A stretch of 64,000 nt of DNA from JAAUUJ01 sp964392245 (GCA_964392245.1 CAYMOX010000001.1:223113-287112), one strand, 5' to 3'. Shown: positions 41,272-50,686, counted from the stretch's first letter. The notes: a model not told the origin generated them from the letters alone. A program made the numbers and translations.

Positions 41272-43599
41272 TCAACCCTCCGCTGTCCGAGGCTCTAAAG
41301 TGCCTGCGTGAACACGGAATCTGAATTTATGCATGCCATATAGCACCACGGCCATGGTGATCAACAACCCCCCAATCCAGTTCAACGAGGTGGCGGGATG
41401 GAGTGGGTAGCTTCCCAACTGGTAGACCATCACGGCACTCCAGTAGGCCAATCCTGTGGTCCAACACCCCGCAAAGGTTGTCCATCCCCAGTTGGTTTCC
41501 CGATAGATGGCTCCCATGGCCGCAACACAGGGGAAGTACATCAAAACAAATAGCAGGTAAGCAAAGGCTCCTAGAGATCCGTCGAAACGACTGACCATTG
41601 CCCCAAACGTCCCCACAGTGACTTCCTGCTCCTCAGCTGCCACTTCCACAGTGCTGATATCCCCCACACTCAACCCCAGAGGATCCAGGAGCATGCCCGG
41701 AACTGCTGCCAGATTGGCTGGGATGGTAGCCACGGCGTCCTGCAAACTGGTCCACAGATCAAAGTCCGCAGCCTCTTCACTGTCTGCAATTCCTGCATCT
41801 TGCTCCGCCAGTGACCCATAGAGAGAATCCAGGGTCCCGACCACCGCCTCTTTTGCAAAAACCCCAGTAAAGATCCCTACAGTGGCTGGCCAGTTCTCCT
41901 GTCGGACTCCCATAGGACTCAAGACTGGCGTTAATGTGCGGCTGGTAGCACTCAGAACCGACTGCTCTGTATCTTCATGACCAAAGGAGCCATCGGTTCC
42001 AATCGAATTCAACAGGCTCAGGACCATGACCATGATCACAATCACTTTTCCAGCTCGCAGCATGAAACTCTGCAACCGATCCCAGCTGCGCAGCAATACG
42101 CCCTTCCAATGGGGCAGATGATAGGAGGGTAGCTCCATCACAAAGGGTGAGGTATTCCCCCGTAGTAAGGTGTTTTTCAAAACCAAGCCGGTGAACATGG
42201 CGGCAGCCACACCAATCAGGTACAGCCCAAAGACCACATTTTGACCTGTGGCCGGGAAGAAGGCCGCCGCAAAGAGGGCATAGACAGGCAAGCGAGCCCC
42301 ACAGGACATGAAGGGATTCATCATGATCGTCAGGAGCCGGTCCCGAGAATTTTCCAGGGTGCGGGTGGCCATGATCGCCGGGACATTACAACCAAACCCA
42401 ATCAACATGGGCACAAAAGACTTGCCTGGTAAACCCACCAGCCGCATCAACCGATCCATGACAAAGGCGGCCCTGGCCATGTAACCAGAGTCTTCCAAAA
42501 TAGACAGGAGCAGGAATAAAATACCGATGATGGGAATAAAGGTGGCCACCACCTGAATCCCTCCCCCCACCCCATGGGCCAGCAGCACCGTCAACCACGG
42601 CGGTGATCCCACAGCCCCCATGACCTCAGCGACACCGTCCACAAATAGGGTGCCAGCGGCAATGTCAAAGAAATCAATGAATGCCCCCCCGACATTGATG
42701 GTGATCAGGAACATGAGGTACATGACCAGGAGAAAAATGGGGATGCCTAACCAGCGGTTGAGCACCACACTGTCAATTTTGTCACTTGTAGTTTGACTCA
42801 CGACGCGGGTCTTGCGGCATACTCCCTGGAGCAGCTGGTGAATAAATGTATATTGACTATCCGCCAAAACCAGATCCAGTTCTTCATTGAGGACCTGTTG
42901 AATCCGTTGACGATGGGCCTCCAGTCGCGGTCGCAAAGAGGCATCCCCCTGGGTTTCTGAGTTCAACAACGCCAGAGCATGCCAGCGGGGATCAACCCTA
43001 GCAGCATGGGTTCTTTCCAACTCTGCACTCAAGTCCAGCAAAGCATCCTCAACCACCGGAGGGTAAGGCACAACCCCATACGGGCGGGTCGGCTGCTGCA
43101 ATTGCTGTTGGATCGCCTGATGCAGGGCTTCAATCCCTTTGTTTCGATTGGCGATCATGGGCACAACCGGAACCCCCAACCGTTGCGACAACAACTGGGG
43201 ATCAACCTCCAAGCCGCGCTCCTCAGCCACATCCATCATGTTCAGGACCAGGATCGTGGGCAGACGCATCTGCAAAATCTGCAGGCTGAGATAAAGATTG
43301 CGTTCCAGGCTGGCGACATCCACCACGTTAATAATCAGATCCGCTTCCCCTGAAAGCAGATAGGTGCGGGCTACAGTTTCATCCAGACCCGTCTCATCCG
43401 CCTCCCCCTGCAGGGAATACACCCCTGGTAGATCCACAAGAGTTAGATTTTGCTCCCCAGAGCGAAACTGTCCTTCTTTCCGCTCCACCGTTACTCCGGG
43501 CCAGTTCCCGACGCGCTGATGCGTTCCACACAGGGCATTGAACAGAGTGGTTTTGCCAGCATTGGGATTGGCGGCCAGTGCCAAAGTCGGGTTAGGCAT
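41272..43599 (-). CDS. feoB: Ferrous iron transporter FeoB
   Basis: 775 residues. The N-terminal G domain has G1 NPNAGKTT (11-18), G3 DLPGVYSL and G4 NMMD, followed by a helical GDI-like domain. The membrane part holds two gating regions (GFGCNVPAIMATRTLEN and the later GFGKEAVV-like FAKEAVVGTLDSLYG). It imports Fe2+ across the plasma membrane. Its start overlaps feoA by eight bases. Confidence 0.97.
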   Translation of the reverse strand: MPNPTLALAANPNAGKTTLFNALCGTHQRVGNWPGVTVERKEGQFRSGEQNLTLVDLPGVYSLQGEADETGLDETVARTYLLSGEADLIINVVDVASLERNLYLSLQILQMRLPTILVLNMMDVAEERGLEVDPQLLSQRLGVPVVPMIANRNKGIEALHQAIQQQLQQPTRPYGVVPYPPVVEDALLDLSAELERTHAARVDPRWHALALLNSETQGDASLRPRLEAHRQRIQQVLNEELDLVLADSQYTFIHQLLQGVCRKTRVVSQTTSDKIDSVVLNRWLGIPIFLLVMYLMFLITINVGGAFIDFFDIAAGTLFVDGVAEVMGAVGSPPWLTVLLAHGVGGGIQVVATFIPIIGILFLLLSILEDSGYMARAAFVMDRLMRLVGLPGKSFVPMLIGFGCNVPAIMATRTLENSRDRLLTIMMNPFMSCGARLPVYALFAAAFFPATGQNVVFGLYLIGVAAAMFTGLVLKNTLLRGNTSPFVMELPSYHLPHWKGVLLRSWDRLQSFMLRAGKVIVIMVMVLSLLNSIGTDGSFGHEDTEQSVLSATSRTLTPVLSPMGVRQENWPATVGIFTGVFAKEAVVGTLDSLYGSLAEQDAGIADSEEAADFDLWTSLQDAVATIPANLAAVPGMLLDPLGLSVGDISTVEVAAEEQEVTVGTFGAMVSRFDGSLGAFAYLLFVLMYFPCVAAMGAIYRETNWGWTTFAGCWTTGLAYWSAVMVYQLGSYPLHPATSLNWIGGLLITMAVVLYGMHKFRFRVHAGTLEPRTAEG

Positions 43600-44260
43600 G
43601 GCTGATCTCCTCCACCGTGATCACAGCGGCTTCCACCTTGCGCAAGCTGAGATGCACCCCTCGCACTTCAATATCCACTGGATCCCCGAGGGGGGCGTGC
43701 CGCTTGACAATAAACTCTGTGCCTGGAGTTAGCCCCATGGCCAGGAGCTTTTGCCGATAGGGACGAGCTGCAGGGGCATAACCCACCACACGCGCGCGGG
43801 TCCCAATCGTGAGTTGAGCCAGTTCAGTTGGGCTGCTCATGGTCTGATCCTTTTCTGGATAACAACTGGAGTCGGGTGTTTGGGGGGACCCAGGAGGAAG
43901 CGCCACGACCTGGATCGCCTGCACCATTTCAGAGCTCAGTCCCATGCGATCCTCCCCCAGAGCGACAACCAATCCCCCCTCAGCGGTTCTCTGCACAATC
44001 TGAAGGTGACGACCTTTGACAAATCCCAGGCTTAACAACTGCTGACGGGTACTTCTACTGCCATCAAGCCCCACAATGCTGAGAGGATCCCCCCGCCTCG
44101 CCAGCCCCAATACCATGGGCAGACCTTGCAACGGCTTCCTAGAAGAGGGGAAGAGTTTTTGCCACCAAAGCTGGACTCTTGCAAAGGGGATCCATTGAGT
44201 CACCCAGGGCTGAACTAAAGTCTCAGAGCCTTTAGCCGCGCGAGATCGAGGAAATGCCAT
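43592..44260 (-). CDS. feoA: FeoA, tandem two-domain form
   Basis: 222 residues, about three times a single FeoA. Two SH3-like FeoA domains are visible, at about 55-120 (LSIVGLDGSRSTRQQLLSLGFVKG) and about 148-220 (ARVVGYAPAARPYRQKLLAMGLTPG). A linker joins them, and a basic N-terminal extension of 50 residues precedes them. FeoA binds FeoB and regulates it. It is first in feoA-feoB-feoC. The AT-rich 87 bases before it are a likely iron-regulated promoter, but I see no strong Fur box. Confidence 0.9.
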   Translation of the reverse strand: MAFPRSRAAKGSETLVQPWVTQWIPFARVQLWWQKLFPSSRKPLQGLPMVLGLARRGDPLSIVGLDGSRSTRQQLLSLGFVKGRHLQIVQRTAEGGLVVALGEDRMGLSSEMVQAIQVVALPPGSPQTPDSSCYPEKDQTMSSPTELAQLTIGTRARVVGYAPAARPYRQKLLAMGLTPGTEFIVKRHAPLGDPVDIEVRGVHLSLRKVEAAVITVEEISHA

Positions 44261-44347
44261 GCCGCTACCGGTATCATGCCTATTGCAAATAATTCTTGAT
44301 CAATTCCTTGGGGATAGGGGTCTTCTTAACAACAACTTTGTTTTTCT

Positions 44348-44752
44348 TTGCATTTAGAGATATCTATTTCTGTATTAAAGCAAGAACCTATCTGGCCCAA
44401 AGTTTCTGTAATTCAACAGGGGAGGACAGTACCTCTAGTAATTGAAAGGGTGAGTACAAACTGGCGAGACGATTATGGTCATAAGTTTGTCGAGTATGAG
44501 GCGATGGGGATCTGTGAGTACTGGCTGGTCGATTATAGAGCGCTGGGAGCTGTACGTCATATTGGCAAGCCAAAGCAGCCCACGATTACAATTTGTCAAC
44601 TTGAAGGTGAAGAATATCAGATGCGGCGATTTGTAGCTGGCGAGAGATTGGTGTCTGGAGTGTTTCCAGAATTGAATTTGACTTCGGACGCCGTGTTTGC
44701 TGCTGCTGACACACAAGTTAATTTGACCAATTCGGATTCTTCTCCTGGGTGA
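44348..44752 (+). pseudogene. 5'-truncated Uma2 family gene
   Basis: The 134-residue frame matches only the C-terminal two thirds of a Uma2 protein: PLVIERVSTNWRDDYGHKFVEYEAMGICEYWLVDY, KPKQPTITIC, and a final SGVFPELNLTSDAVFAA. A full member has about 190 residues, beginning with a region missing here. The only starts are a TTG and later codons, without a ribosome site. It is probably a decayed copy. Confidence 0.65.
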
Positions 44753-44937
44753 TGCACTTCATTTTTGAGTTGGCGTAGTTCTCTAGATTGTTCCTAATGT
44801 CAACTAATTTTAGCCATTTGTTTCTCTGAAAGACTTTCAGTTGTCATATTTGTTGAAACCTCCTCAGTCATATCGCCTGATTTCAATTGATTTGTCCACT
44901 CCGCAAGTGAGAGTGTTCTCGTGCATTCACAGTCATC

Positions 44938-45783
44938 TCAATTCAGGGATGGGAAGACCCGCCGCAATGGAGTGGAAGTGATGATCACCCCCAGTAAAAA
45001 CAGGATCAGCTGGGTGGTGACGATACTGGGGCCCGAGGGTAAGTTAAAGGCTGCCGATCCGATCATTCCCAGCACAGCGCTGATCCCTCCAAGCCCCATC
45101 GCTAGACCGAGATAATGGGTAAATCTTTGAGAGAGAATGCGGGCAGTACAGGCAGGGATAACGATAAAAGCACTCACTAGCAACACACCGACCGATTGAA
45201 TCGAAACGCCCACCACCAGAGATAGCAACACCACAAAGATCTGACGGTGTAGACGGGTCGCCACTCCCTGCGCCCTAGCCAGAGGTTCGTGCAGTGTGGA
45301 TACCATCTGCGATCTCCAGGTCAATCCCAGATAAAAAATAGCGATCCCCAGTAATCCCCCACTCAACCACAGATCAATCCGACTAATGCCCAGAATGTCT
45401 CCAAATAAAAGCTGAGTAATGCTGCCGCGATAGGCGTCCGTGAAGGTCAAACCGATCACCGCCAGAGCTAGGGAAGAAGAGTAAACAATATTTAGGACGG
45501 CGTCCGTTGCCAGTTGACTGCGCTCCAGTAGCCAGGTCACCCCTAATCCAAATAAAACGGCAAACGGTAGCAACACCCAGCGTGGATCCAGCCCCAGCAG
45601 TAACCCGATCACCAGTCCCAGGAGGGCTGAGTGTCCCAGAGCGTCACTGAAAAAAGAGAGTTGTCTCAGGATGGCAAATCCTCCTAGCAACCCTCCTAGA
45701 AGTCCCGTCAAGATCCCTCCAGTCAGGGCTCGTTGCATAAATGGTAAAGCTAACAGGTCAAGAATCTGTTGGATTTTTTCCAT
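44938..45783 (-). CDS. znuB: Zinc ABC transporter permease ZnuB
   Basis: 281 residues with about eight membrane spans of the ABC-3 family (LLGGFAILRQLSFFSDALGHSALLG at about 35-60, SVGVLLVSAFIVIPACTARILSQ at about 200). It forms the channel of the high-affinity zinc importer. It is last in znuA-znuC-znuB with three bases between znuC and znuB. Manganese transporters share the family, but the His-rich ZnuA and the Zur box favour zinc. Confidence 0.92.
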   Translation of the reverse strand: MEKIQQILDLLALPFMQRALTGGILTGLLGGLLGGFAILRQLSFFSDALGHSALLGLVIGLLLGLDPRWVLLPFAVLFGLGVTWLLERSQLATDAVLNIVYSSSLALAVIGLTFTDAYRGSITQLLFGDILGISRIDLWLSGGLLGIAIFYLGLTWRSQMVSTLHEPLARAQGVATRLHRQIFVVLLSLVVGVSIQSVGVLLVSAFIVIPACTARILSQRFTHYLGLAMGLGGISAVLGMIGSAAFNLPSGPSIVTTQLILFLLGVIITSTPLRRVFPSLN

Positions 45784-45786
45784 AAG

Positions 45787-46554
45787 TCAGTGACAGCGAT
45801 GGTGATAGCGAATGAACTCCGGTCCGTAGGCAGCGGTGAGGGTTTCTGTTGACAACGTCTGGGCAGGGGGCCCCTGACAGAGTAGGGTTTTCCGCAAACA
45901 CAGAACATGATCACAATGGCGACTGACCATATCCAGATCATGGGAAACCTGCAGGATGGCCCAGCCCAGGGACCGCCTCAATTCTTCCAGAAGCTGATAG
46001 AAGTCTCCTTCGGCCTGCAGATCCAATCCCGCTGGAGCTTCATCCAGAATCAAGAGCCGACGTGGCCAGACTAGACAGTAGGCCAAAAGCACCCGCTTAG
46101 TCTCTCCTCCGCTTAATCCAGCGACGGATCGATGCAGCAAATGCAGTGCATTCACTTTGTCTAGAGCCTGTTGGATCCCACGAAAACGCGCCTGTCTATG
46201 AGTCCAGGGCCACTGCGGCCCCAGAGATCCCCAGCCCAAGCCCACGAATTCTGCCACCGTCATGGGCACACTGGGATCGAACTGAAAGCTCTGAGGCAGA
46301 TAGGCAATTTGCTCTCGGATAGAGGTGGGTAGGTGGCCTTTTGCCGTCATTGGGGTTCCCAACACAGAAATCGATCCCTCCTGAAAGGGAAGGATGCCAA
46401 GGATCGCCTGCACCAGGGTGCTCTTACCCGCTCCATTGGGACCGATCACAGCGGTGTTGGATCCTGCTTGCAGCTGAAAAGATACTCCCTCAACAGCCAC
46501 TTCAGATCCCCGTTTTACGGTTAAGCTATCCACCACCAGCACCGACTGATTCAT
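45787..46554 (-). CDS. znuC: Zinc ABC transporter ATP-binding protein ZnuC
   Basis: 255 residues from the ATG at 46554, which overlaps the znuA stop (ATGA); an upstream ATG at 46575 would overlap further. Walker A GPNGAGKST, signature LSGGETKR, Walker B LLILDEAPAGLD and the H-loop VSHD are intact. It energises ZnuB. Confidence 0.93.
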   Translation of the reverse strand: MNQSVLVVDSLTVKRGSEVAVEGVSFQLQAGSNTAVIGPNGAGKSTLVQAILGILPFQEGSISVLGTPMTAKGHLPTSIREQIAYLPQSFQFDPSVPMTVAEFVGLGWGSLGPQWPWTHRQARFRGIQQALDKVNALHLLHRSVAGLSGGETKRVLLAYCLVWPRRLLILDEAPAGLDLQAEGDFYQLLEELRRSLGWAILQVSHDLDMVSRHCDHVLCLRKTLLCQGPPAQTLSTETLTAAYGPEFIRYHHRCH

Positions 46555-47693
46555 CGGGAGATCCCTTGCGCCCATCCCACAACAGGGATCTGGGGCAGAG
46601 CAGCAGATTCTGCCGCGAAGGCTGAGGCCAGGTTTTCTGCGTTCTGTCGCATGATCGTCAGGTAGTATTCAGGATCCAACGCAGTTTCAGGTCCTGTTTC
46701 TAAGGGATCAAAGACACTGACTTGAATACCTAGATCCTGAGCAATCGCTTCAAAGGGGCTACCTCCATCTGCCTGCGGTTCAGTGAGGACTGTTTGCAAG
46801 CCAGCCTCTTGCACGGTTTCCATGACCCGTCGGACATCTTCAGGTGCCGCATTTTCCTCCGGTGCTTCCACCAAAAATTCAGACTCCAGCCCATAACTGT
46901 CGGCAAAATAGGCAGCAAAGTCATGAAAGACGACAAAGGGCTTACCCTCGTAGGGTTGGAGACGGGTAGAGATCTCCTGATCTAGAGCCTGCAATTCATC
47001 AATGAAAGCTGCCGCATTGGCGGTGTAAGCCTCTTCACCTTCGGGATCTGCTGCAATCAGACCATCCCGGATATTTTCCACTTGCTGAATTGCCCGTTTG
47101 GGATCCAGCCATACATGGGGATCAAATTCTCCATGGCTATGCCCGTGATCGTGATCTCCGTGTTCATGATCATGGTCTTCTTTGTCAGAGTGTCCCTGTT
47201 CATCACCATGATCATGATCCTCGTGGGCATGGTCTTCTTCATGCGAATGCTCTTCTTCATGGGCATGATCATGGTCTTCTTTGTCAGAATGTCCGTGCTC
47301 TTCTTCATGACCGTGATCATGTCCCTCTGCAGTGGCAATGGTGGCGATACCCTCGCTAGTGTCAATCATCACCAGATCAGGATTTCCGGCATTCTCAATG
47401 AGGCCGTCCAGAAAGCCCTCCATCTCCAGACCATTGATCACCAGCACATCGGCATTGGAGAGCATCTGAACATCTTGAGGACGAGCCTGGAAGCCATGCG
47501 GACCCATGTTCGTCGGGATCAGCGGGGTCACTGTTGCTCGATCTCCAGCGACTGCCAGCGTGAATTGGCTGATGGGCAGGATGGTTGTCACCACCTCAAG
47601 CTGATCATTTTGAGCGGGAACCTCCCAGGCCAGAGCACCTGTGAAGAGGGTTGAGCAAAATAAGACGCCAAACTGCCGGAGTAAGCGAGGCAT
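46551..47693 (-). CDS. znuA: Zinc-binding protein ZnuA with long His/Asp/Glu loop
   Basis: 380 residues from the ATG at 47693, chosen because AAGGAG stands six bases upstream. A signal peptide (about 1-28, GALAWEVPAQN) leads to a cluster A-I solute-binding fold. Zinc ligands are the histidines in MGPHGFQ (about 66), DPHVWLDP (about 193) and FHDFAAYF, and the last Asp in PQADGGSP. Between the first two lies a loop (about 125-187) of His, Asp and Glu with an internally repeated HSDKEDHDH. Such loops are typical of zinc-specific members. A Zur box precedes it. Confidence 0.95.
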   Translation of the reverse strand: MPRLLRQFGVLFCSTLFTGALAWEVPAQNDQLEVVTTILPISQFTLAVAGDRATVTPLIPTNMGPHGFQARPQDVQMLSNADVLVINGLEMEGFLDGLIENAGNPDLVMIDTSEGIATIATAEGHDHGHEEEHGHSDKEDHDHAHEEEHSHEEDHAHEDHDHGDEQGHSDKEDHDHEHGDHDHGHSHGEFDPHVWLDPKRAIQQVENIRDGLIAADPEGEEAYTANAAAFIDELQALDQEISTRLQPYEGKPFVVFHDFAAYFADSYGLESEFLVEAPEENAAPEDVRRVMETVQEAGLQTVLTEPQADGGSPFEAIAQDLGIQVSVFDPLETGPETALDPEYYLTIMRQNAENLASAFAAESAALPQIPVVGWAQGISR

Positions 47694-47767
47694 CACAGTC
47701 TCCTTCATCGATGAGAGAACATGCTGATGTCGATCGAGATCTCACATGACCGCATCTAGCACCTGAA

Positions 47768-47809
47768 AGATAATCATTCTCATTCTACAGGGATCTCCCC
47801 GATCTTCAA
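47768..47809 (-). promoter_or_regulatory. znuA promoter with Zur box
   Basis: On the minus strand TTGAAG (47804-47809), a 16-base spacer and TAGAAT (47782-47787) form a promoter. The 15-base box TGAGAATGATTATCT (47768-47782) starts at the end of the -10 and covers the start-site region. It matches the TGATAAT-N-ATTATCA type of cyanobacterial Zur box at most positions. The znuA ATG is 75 bases further on. Confidence 0.8.
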
Positions 47810-47871
47810 GTCGAATGTCCCAAAGAGGGAATGGATTTGTCTTTGCAGACAGCGAAGGATAACTGTGACCA

Positions 47872-48656
47872 GATCTATAATCGGCTGAGAGTGTCCCGAG
47901 GTCACAGTCATGGTGATCAGTCTCAATCGCAACGCTGAAACGAAAGAAATCATCTACCCCTGTGAGGATGGTGAACCGTTGGCCGAGAGTTATGAACACC
48001 TTCAGGTCTTGATCGCAACATTCTATATTCTGACCTTCTATCTCAAGGGACAGCAGGCGGTGGTTCTAGCGGATCAGTTTTTGTACTACGTAGAGGGACA
48101 ACCCAGGGCCAGAGTGGCCCCCGACGTCATGGTGATTTTCAATGTCGCTCCAGGGGGGCGAGGGAACTACAAGGTCTGGGAGGAAGGAGAATTTCCCTCT
48201 GTGATTTTTGAGATGACTTCAGAAAGCACCCGTGAGAGAGACTGGAGTTTCAAGAAAAATCTCTATGAGCAGTTGGGGGTGCAAGAGTACTGGTTATTTG
48301 ATCCTAAAGGAGAATGGATTCCAGAGCAGTTGCAGGGATACAGCCTGGATGCCGAAGGCATTTATCGCCGGATCCAGGATGGGTGTAGTCAGGTCTTGCA
48401 ACTGCGCCTGGTCGTCGAGGGGAAGTTGATCGGGTTTTATCGCCAAGACACAAATGAGAAATTACTAACACCGGATGAGTTGCCTGGAGTTCTAGATCAA
48501 GCGAGACAACGCGCTGAAACCGCTGAAGAACGGGCCAATCAGGAAAAACAACGGGCCGATCAGGAAAAACAACGGGCCGATCAACTAGCTGAACGGTTGC
48601 GCAGTTTAGGGATTGATCCTGAAGAACTGTGAAGTATCGTTCTTAAACTTGTCGAT
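47872..48656 (+). repeat. Copy 1 of a duplicated Uma2 unit
   Basis: This stretch and 51857-52599 are homologous copies covering the whole Uma2 gene, 38 bases upstream (GATCTA...GAGGTCACAGTC) and about 24 bases downstream (AGTATCG...GTCGAT). A block of 141 bases is identical (47945-48085 and 51930-52070). The copies are in direct orientation, about 4 kb apart. Confidence 0.85.
47910..48632 (+). CDS. Uma2 family protein (copy 1)
   Basis: 240 residues. The Uma2 domain (a predicted PD-(D/E)XK-like nuclease fold, function unknown) spans about 15-190, with PDVMVIFNV and SVIFEMTSESTRERDW...QLGVQEYWLFDP. A charged coiled tail follows, with QEKQRAD repeated, and ends LAERLRSLGIDPEEL, the tail typical of cyanobacterial members. 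A 21-base tandem duplication (about 48537-48578) has lengthened the tail compared with its paralogue at 51895. It is divergent from znuA. Confidence 0.88.
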   Translation: MVISLNRNAETKEIIYPCEDGEPLAESYEHLQVLIATFYILTFYLKGQQAVVLADQFLYYVEGQPRARVAPDVMVIFNVAPGGRGNYKVWEEGEFPSVIFEMTSESTRERDWSFKKNLYEQLGVQEYWLFDPKGEWIPEQLQGYSLDAEGIYRRIQDGCSQVLQLRLVVEGKLIGFYRQDTNEKLLTPDELPGVLDQARQRAETAEERANQEKQRADQEKQRADQLAERLRSLGIDPEEL

Positions 48657-48828
48657 CCGCACAATCTTCACGCCGATACACCCGAGAGAATCGGAGGATG
48701 GATCAGAGAGGGAACGATTCGCTCACTGGCCAGCCTCTCCCCAGTTACTCCACTTCCTATCTGGCCCATACTGCGTGTAATCAGGTTTGATGGGGCATTG
48801 ACGATAGAAGAATAGGGGACAGAGATCC

Positions 48829-49506
48829 TTAGAGGGTATCGGGATCGAGACCTAGCTCCCGCAATTTTTGGGCTAAACGATCTGCTCTGAGCCGTTCTTC
48901 TCTAGCCCGTTGATCAGCCTCTGTGACTTTTTGCCTCACTTCGGCAAAGCTCTCAAACAGACTGCCGTCAGGTCGGTATACTTTCATCTCTGGATCCTCT
49001 ACCTCAAATCGTATTCCTAACCGAGGGCTGGTCCATTGCTTTACCAGATCGTCTCCTGCTAACTCTCGGGTCTTGGTTGAGCGGATCCACACCCACAACC
49101 GATTTCGCTCCGGATCGTAGACATAGTATTCCTCTACGCCATAGCGATCGTAGAAGGCCAACTTACGAACCATCTCCTTCAGCGAGTTGCCAGGAGAGAG
49201 AATCTCAAAGACGACTTGTGGAGGAATATCATCCTCACGATGCTGAATGTAGGAGCCACGGTCTCCCTTGGGACGACCAAAGACCACCATGACATCTGGG
49301 GCTTGACGAATCTCCGGCTGATTGGGGACCGGGTACCACAACAGATCACCTGCAACATAGACATTCGGATCCTGGGCAAACCAATCAGCAATGTTTTGAT
49401 GCAAGGTCACGATCCAACGAAACTGCCGAGTGTTATCCGCCATGGGCTGGCCATCACTATCCGGGTAGTGAACCTGATCAGGGTAAGTGGGGATCTGGGA
49501 GAACAT
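48829..49506 (-). CDS. Uma2 family protein
   Basis: 225 residues. The same domain type, with APDVMVVFGRPKGDRGSY, QVVFEILSPGNSLKEM...YGVEEYYVYDP and the tail LAQKLRELGLDPDTL. It is more distant from the two duplicated copies. It faces the COG0523 gene at 49700, leaving a 190-base divergent region with the Zur box. The function of Uma2 proteins is not known. Confidence 0.87.
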   Translation of the reverse strand: MFSQIPTYPDQVHYPDSDGQPMADNTRQFRWIVTLHQNIADWFAQDPNVYVAGDLLWYPVPNQPEIRQAPDVMVVFGRPKGDRGSYIQHREDDIPPQVVFEILSPGNSLKEMVRKLAFYDRYGVEEYYVYDPERNRLWVWIRSTKTRELAGDDLVKQWTSPRLGIRFEVEDPEMKVYRPDGSLFESFAEVRQKVTEADQRAREERLRADRLAQKLRELGLDPDTL

Positions 49507-49667
49507 GGGATCAGTTCCAGTCGGATCGGCTTCAAGTCTAGCAGTGTCCTCTGTAGGTTATTCAGCTGGATATTTCAGTGGGACCGCTTTGGTTCAAGAA
49601 TCGTCTTGCGGTAGTGTCAAGCCCTATTGATCGACCCCAAGGATTCAGTCCCGCCGTATGCTAAGAA

Positions 49668-49682
49668 TGATAATGATTCTAT
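49668..49682 (+). promoter_or_regulatory. Zur box upstream of the first COG0523 gene
   Basis: TGATAATGATTCTAT matches the other three boxes at the core GATAAT-N-ATT. It lies 17 bases before the ATG at 49700. GATAAT (49669-49674) may double as a -10 with a weak TTCAGT 19 bases upstream. Repression by zinc-loaded Zur is inferred. Confidence 0.72.
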
Positions 49683-49699
49683 TTCTGGAGGAGGTCATC

Positions 49700-50686
49700 A
49701 TGGTTCTGATCCAGGACCCTTTGGCAAGCCAGGTGGGGCGAGTGCCAGTGACTGTTCTCACGGGCTATCTGGGGGCAGGCAAAACCACCCTGCTCAACCG
49801 CATCCTCACCCACGAACATGGCAAGAAAGTCGCGGTGATCGTCAACGAGTTTGGGGAAGTGGGCATTGACAATCAGCTGGTGATCGATGCCGATGAGGAG
49901 ATCTTCGAGATGAATAACGGCTGCATCTGCTGCACGGTCCGGGGAGATCTGATCCGGATTATTGGCAATCTGATGCGGCGGCGAGACAAATTTGATCATC
50001 TGGTGATCGAGACCACAGGCTTGGCCGATCCAGCTCCAGTGATCCAAACATTCTTTGTGGATGAGGATATGCAGGAACAACTGAGCTTGGATGCTGTGGT
50101 AACGGTGGTGGATGCCAGACATATTCACCAGCACTGGGATGCCGATGAAGCCCAAGAACAGATCGCGTTTGCCGATGTGATCCTGCTTAACAAAACGGAT
50201 CTGGTGACTGACTCAGAGCTGGAGGAGTTGGAGCAACGAATCCGATCCATGAATGTGATGGCCCGCATCTATCGCACCCAACAAGCAGCTATTGCCATGG
50301 AATCCGTGCTAGGGGTTGAAGCCTTTGAACTGCAACGGGCTCTGGAGATTGATCCCCAGTTTCTGGACGAAGACGCCCATGAGCATGATGAAACAGTCCG
50401 CTCCGTTTGTATTTGTGAAGAGGGATCACTGGATGGAGAGCTTTTGAACAACTGGCTAGGAGATCTGTTGCGTACCCAAGGCCCGAATATCTTCCGCATG
50501 AAAGGAATCCTGAATCTGGCTGGAGAAGAGCGGCGGTATGTGTGTCAGGGGGTGCATATGCTGTTTGATGGGGTGGCGGATCGGCCCTGGAAGCCGGGGG
50601 AAACTCGCAAAAATGAATTGGTGTTCATTGGACGGAATCTGGATGAAGCCCAGTTGAAGGCCGATTTTCAGAGGTGTTTGCGGTGA
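49700..50686 (+). CDS. COG0523 (CobW/ZigA/YeiR type) GTPase, putative zinc metallochaperone
   Basis: 328 residues from the ATG at 49700, with GGAGGAGG five bases upstream. Motifs: P-loop GYLGAGKTT near residue 21, the metal motif GCICCTV, the ETTGLADPAP segment, NKTD and a CobW C-terminal domain (FRMKGILNL...RKNELVFIGRNLDE). The family hydrolyses GTP to deliver zinc or other metals to client proteins in deficiency. The only His-rich part is short (DEDAHEHDE). The Zur box and the coupled WD40 gene support a role in zinc starvation. Confidence 0.93.
   Translation: MVLIQDPLASQVGRVPVTVLTGYLGAGKTTLLNRILTHEHGKKVAVIVNEFGEVGIDNQLVIDADEEIFEMNNGCICCTVRGDLIRIIGNLMRRRDKFDHLVIETTGLADPAPVIQTFFVDEDMQEQLSLDAVVTVVDARHIHQHWDADEAQEQIAFADVILLNKTDLVTDSELEELEQRIRSMNVMARIYRTQQAAIAMESVLGVEAFELQRALEIDPQFLDEDAHEHDETVRSVCICEEGSLDGELLNNWLGDLLRTQGPNIFRMKGILNLAGEERRYVCQGVHMLFDGVADRPWKPGETRKNELVFIGRNLDEAQLKADFQRCLR

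Noticed and set aside
44280..44310. Possible Fur box before feoA (TTGCAAATAATTCTTGATCAATT)
   Set aside because: It is AT-rich and partly symmetric but matches GATAATGATAATCATTATC poorly; position is suggestive only.
47082..47654. 190-codon plus-strand frame opposite znuA that looks like a membrane protein
   Set aside because: The Met/Val/Phe-rich stretch is the reverse complement of the His/Asp codons of the ZnuA loop, not a real gene.
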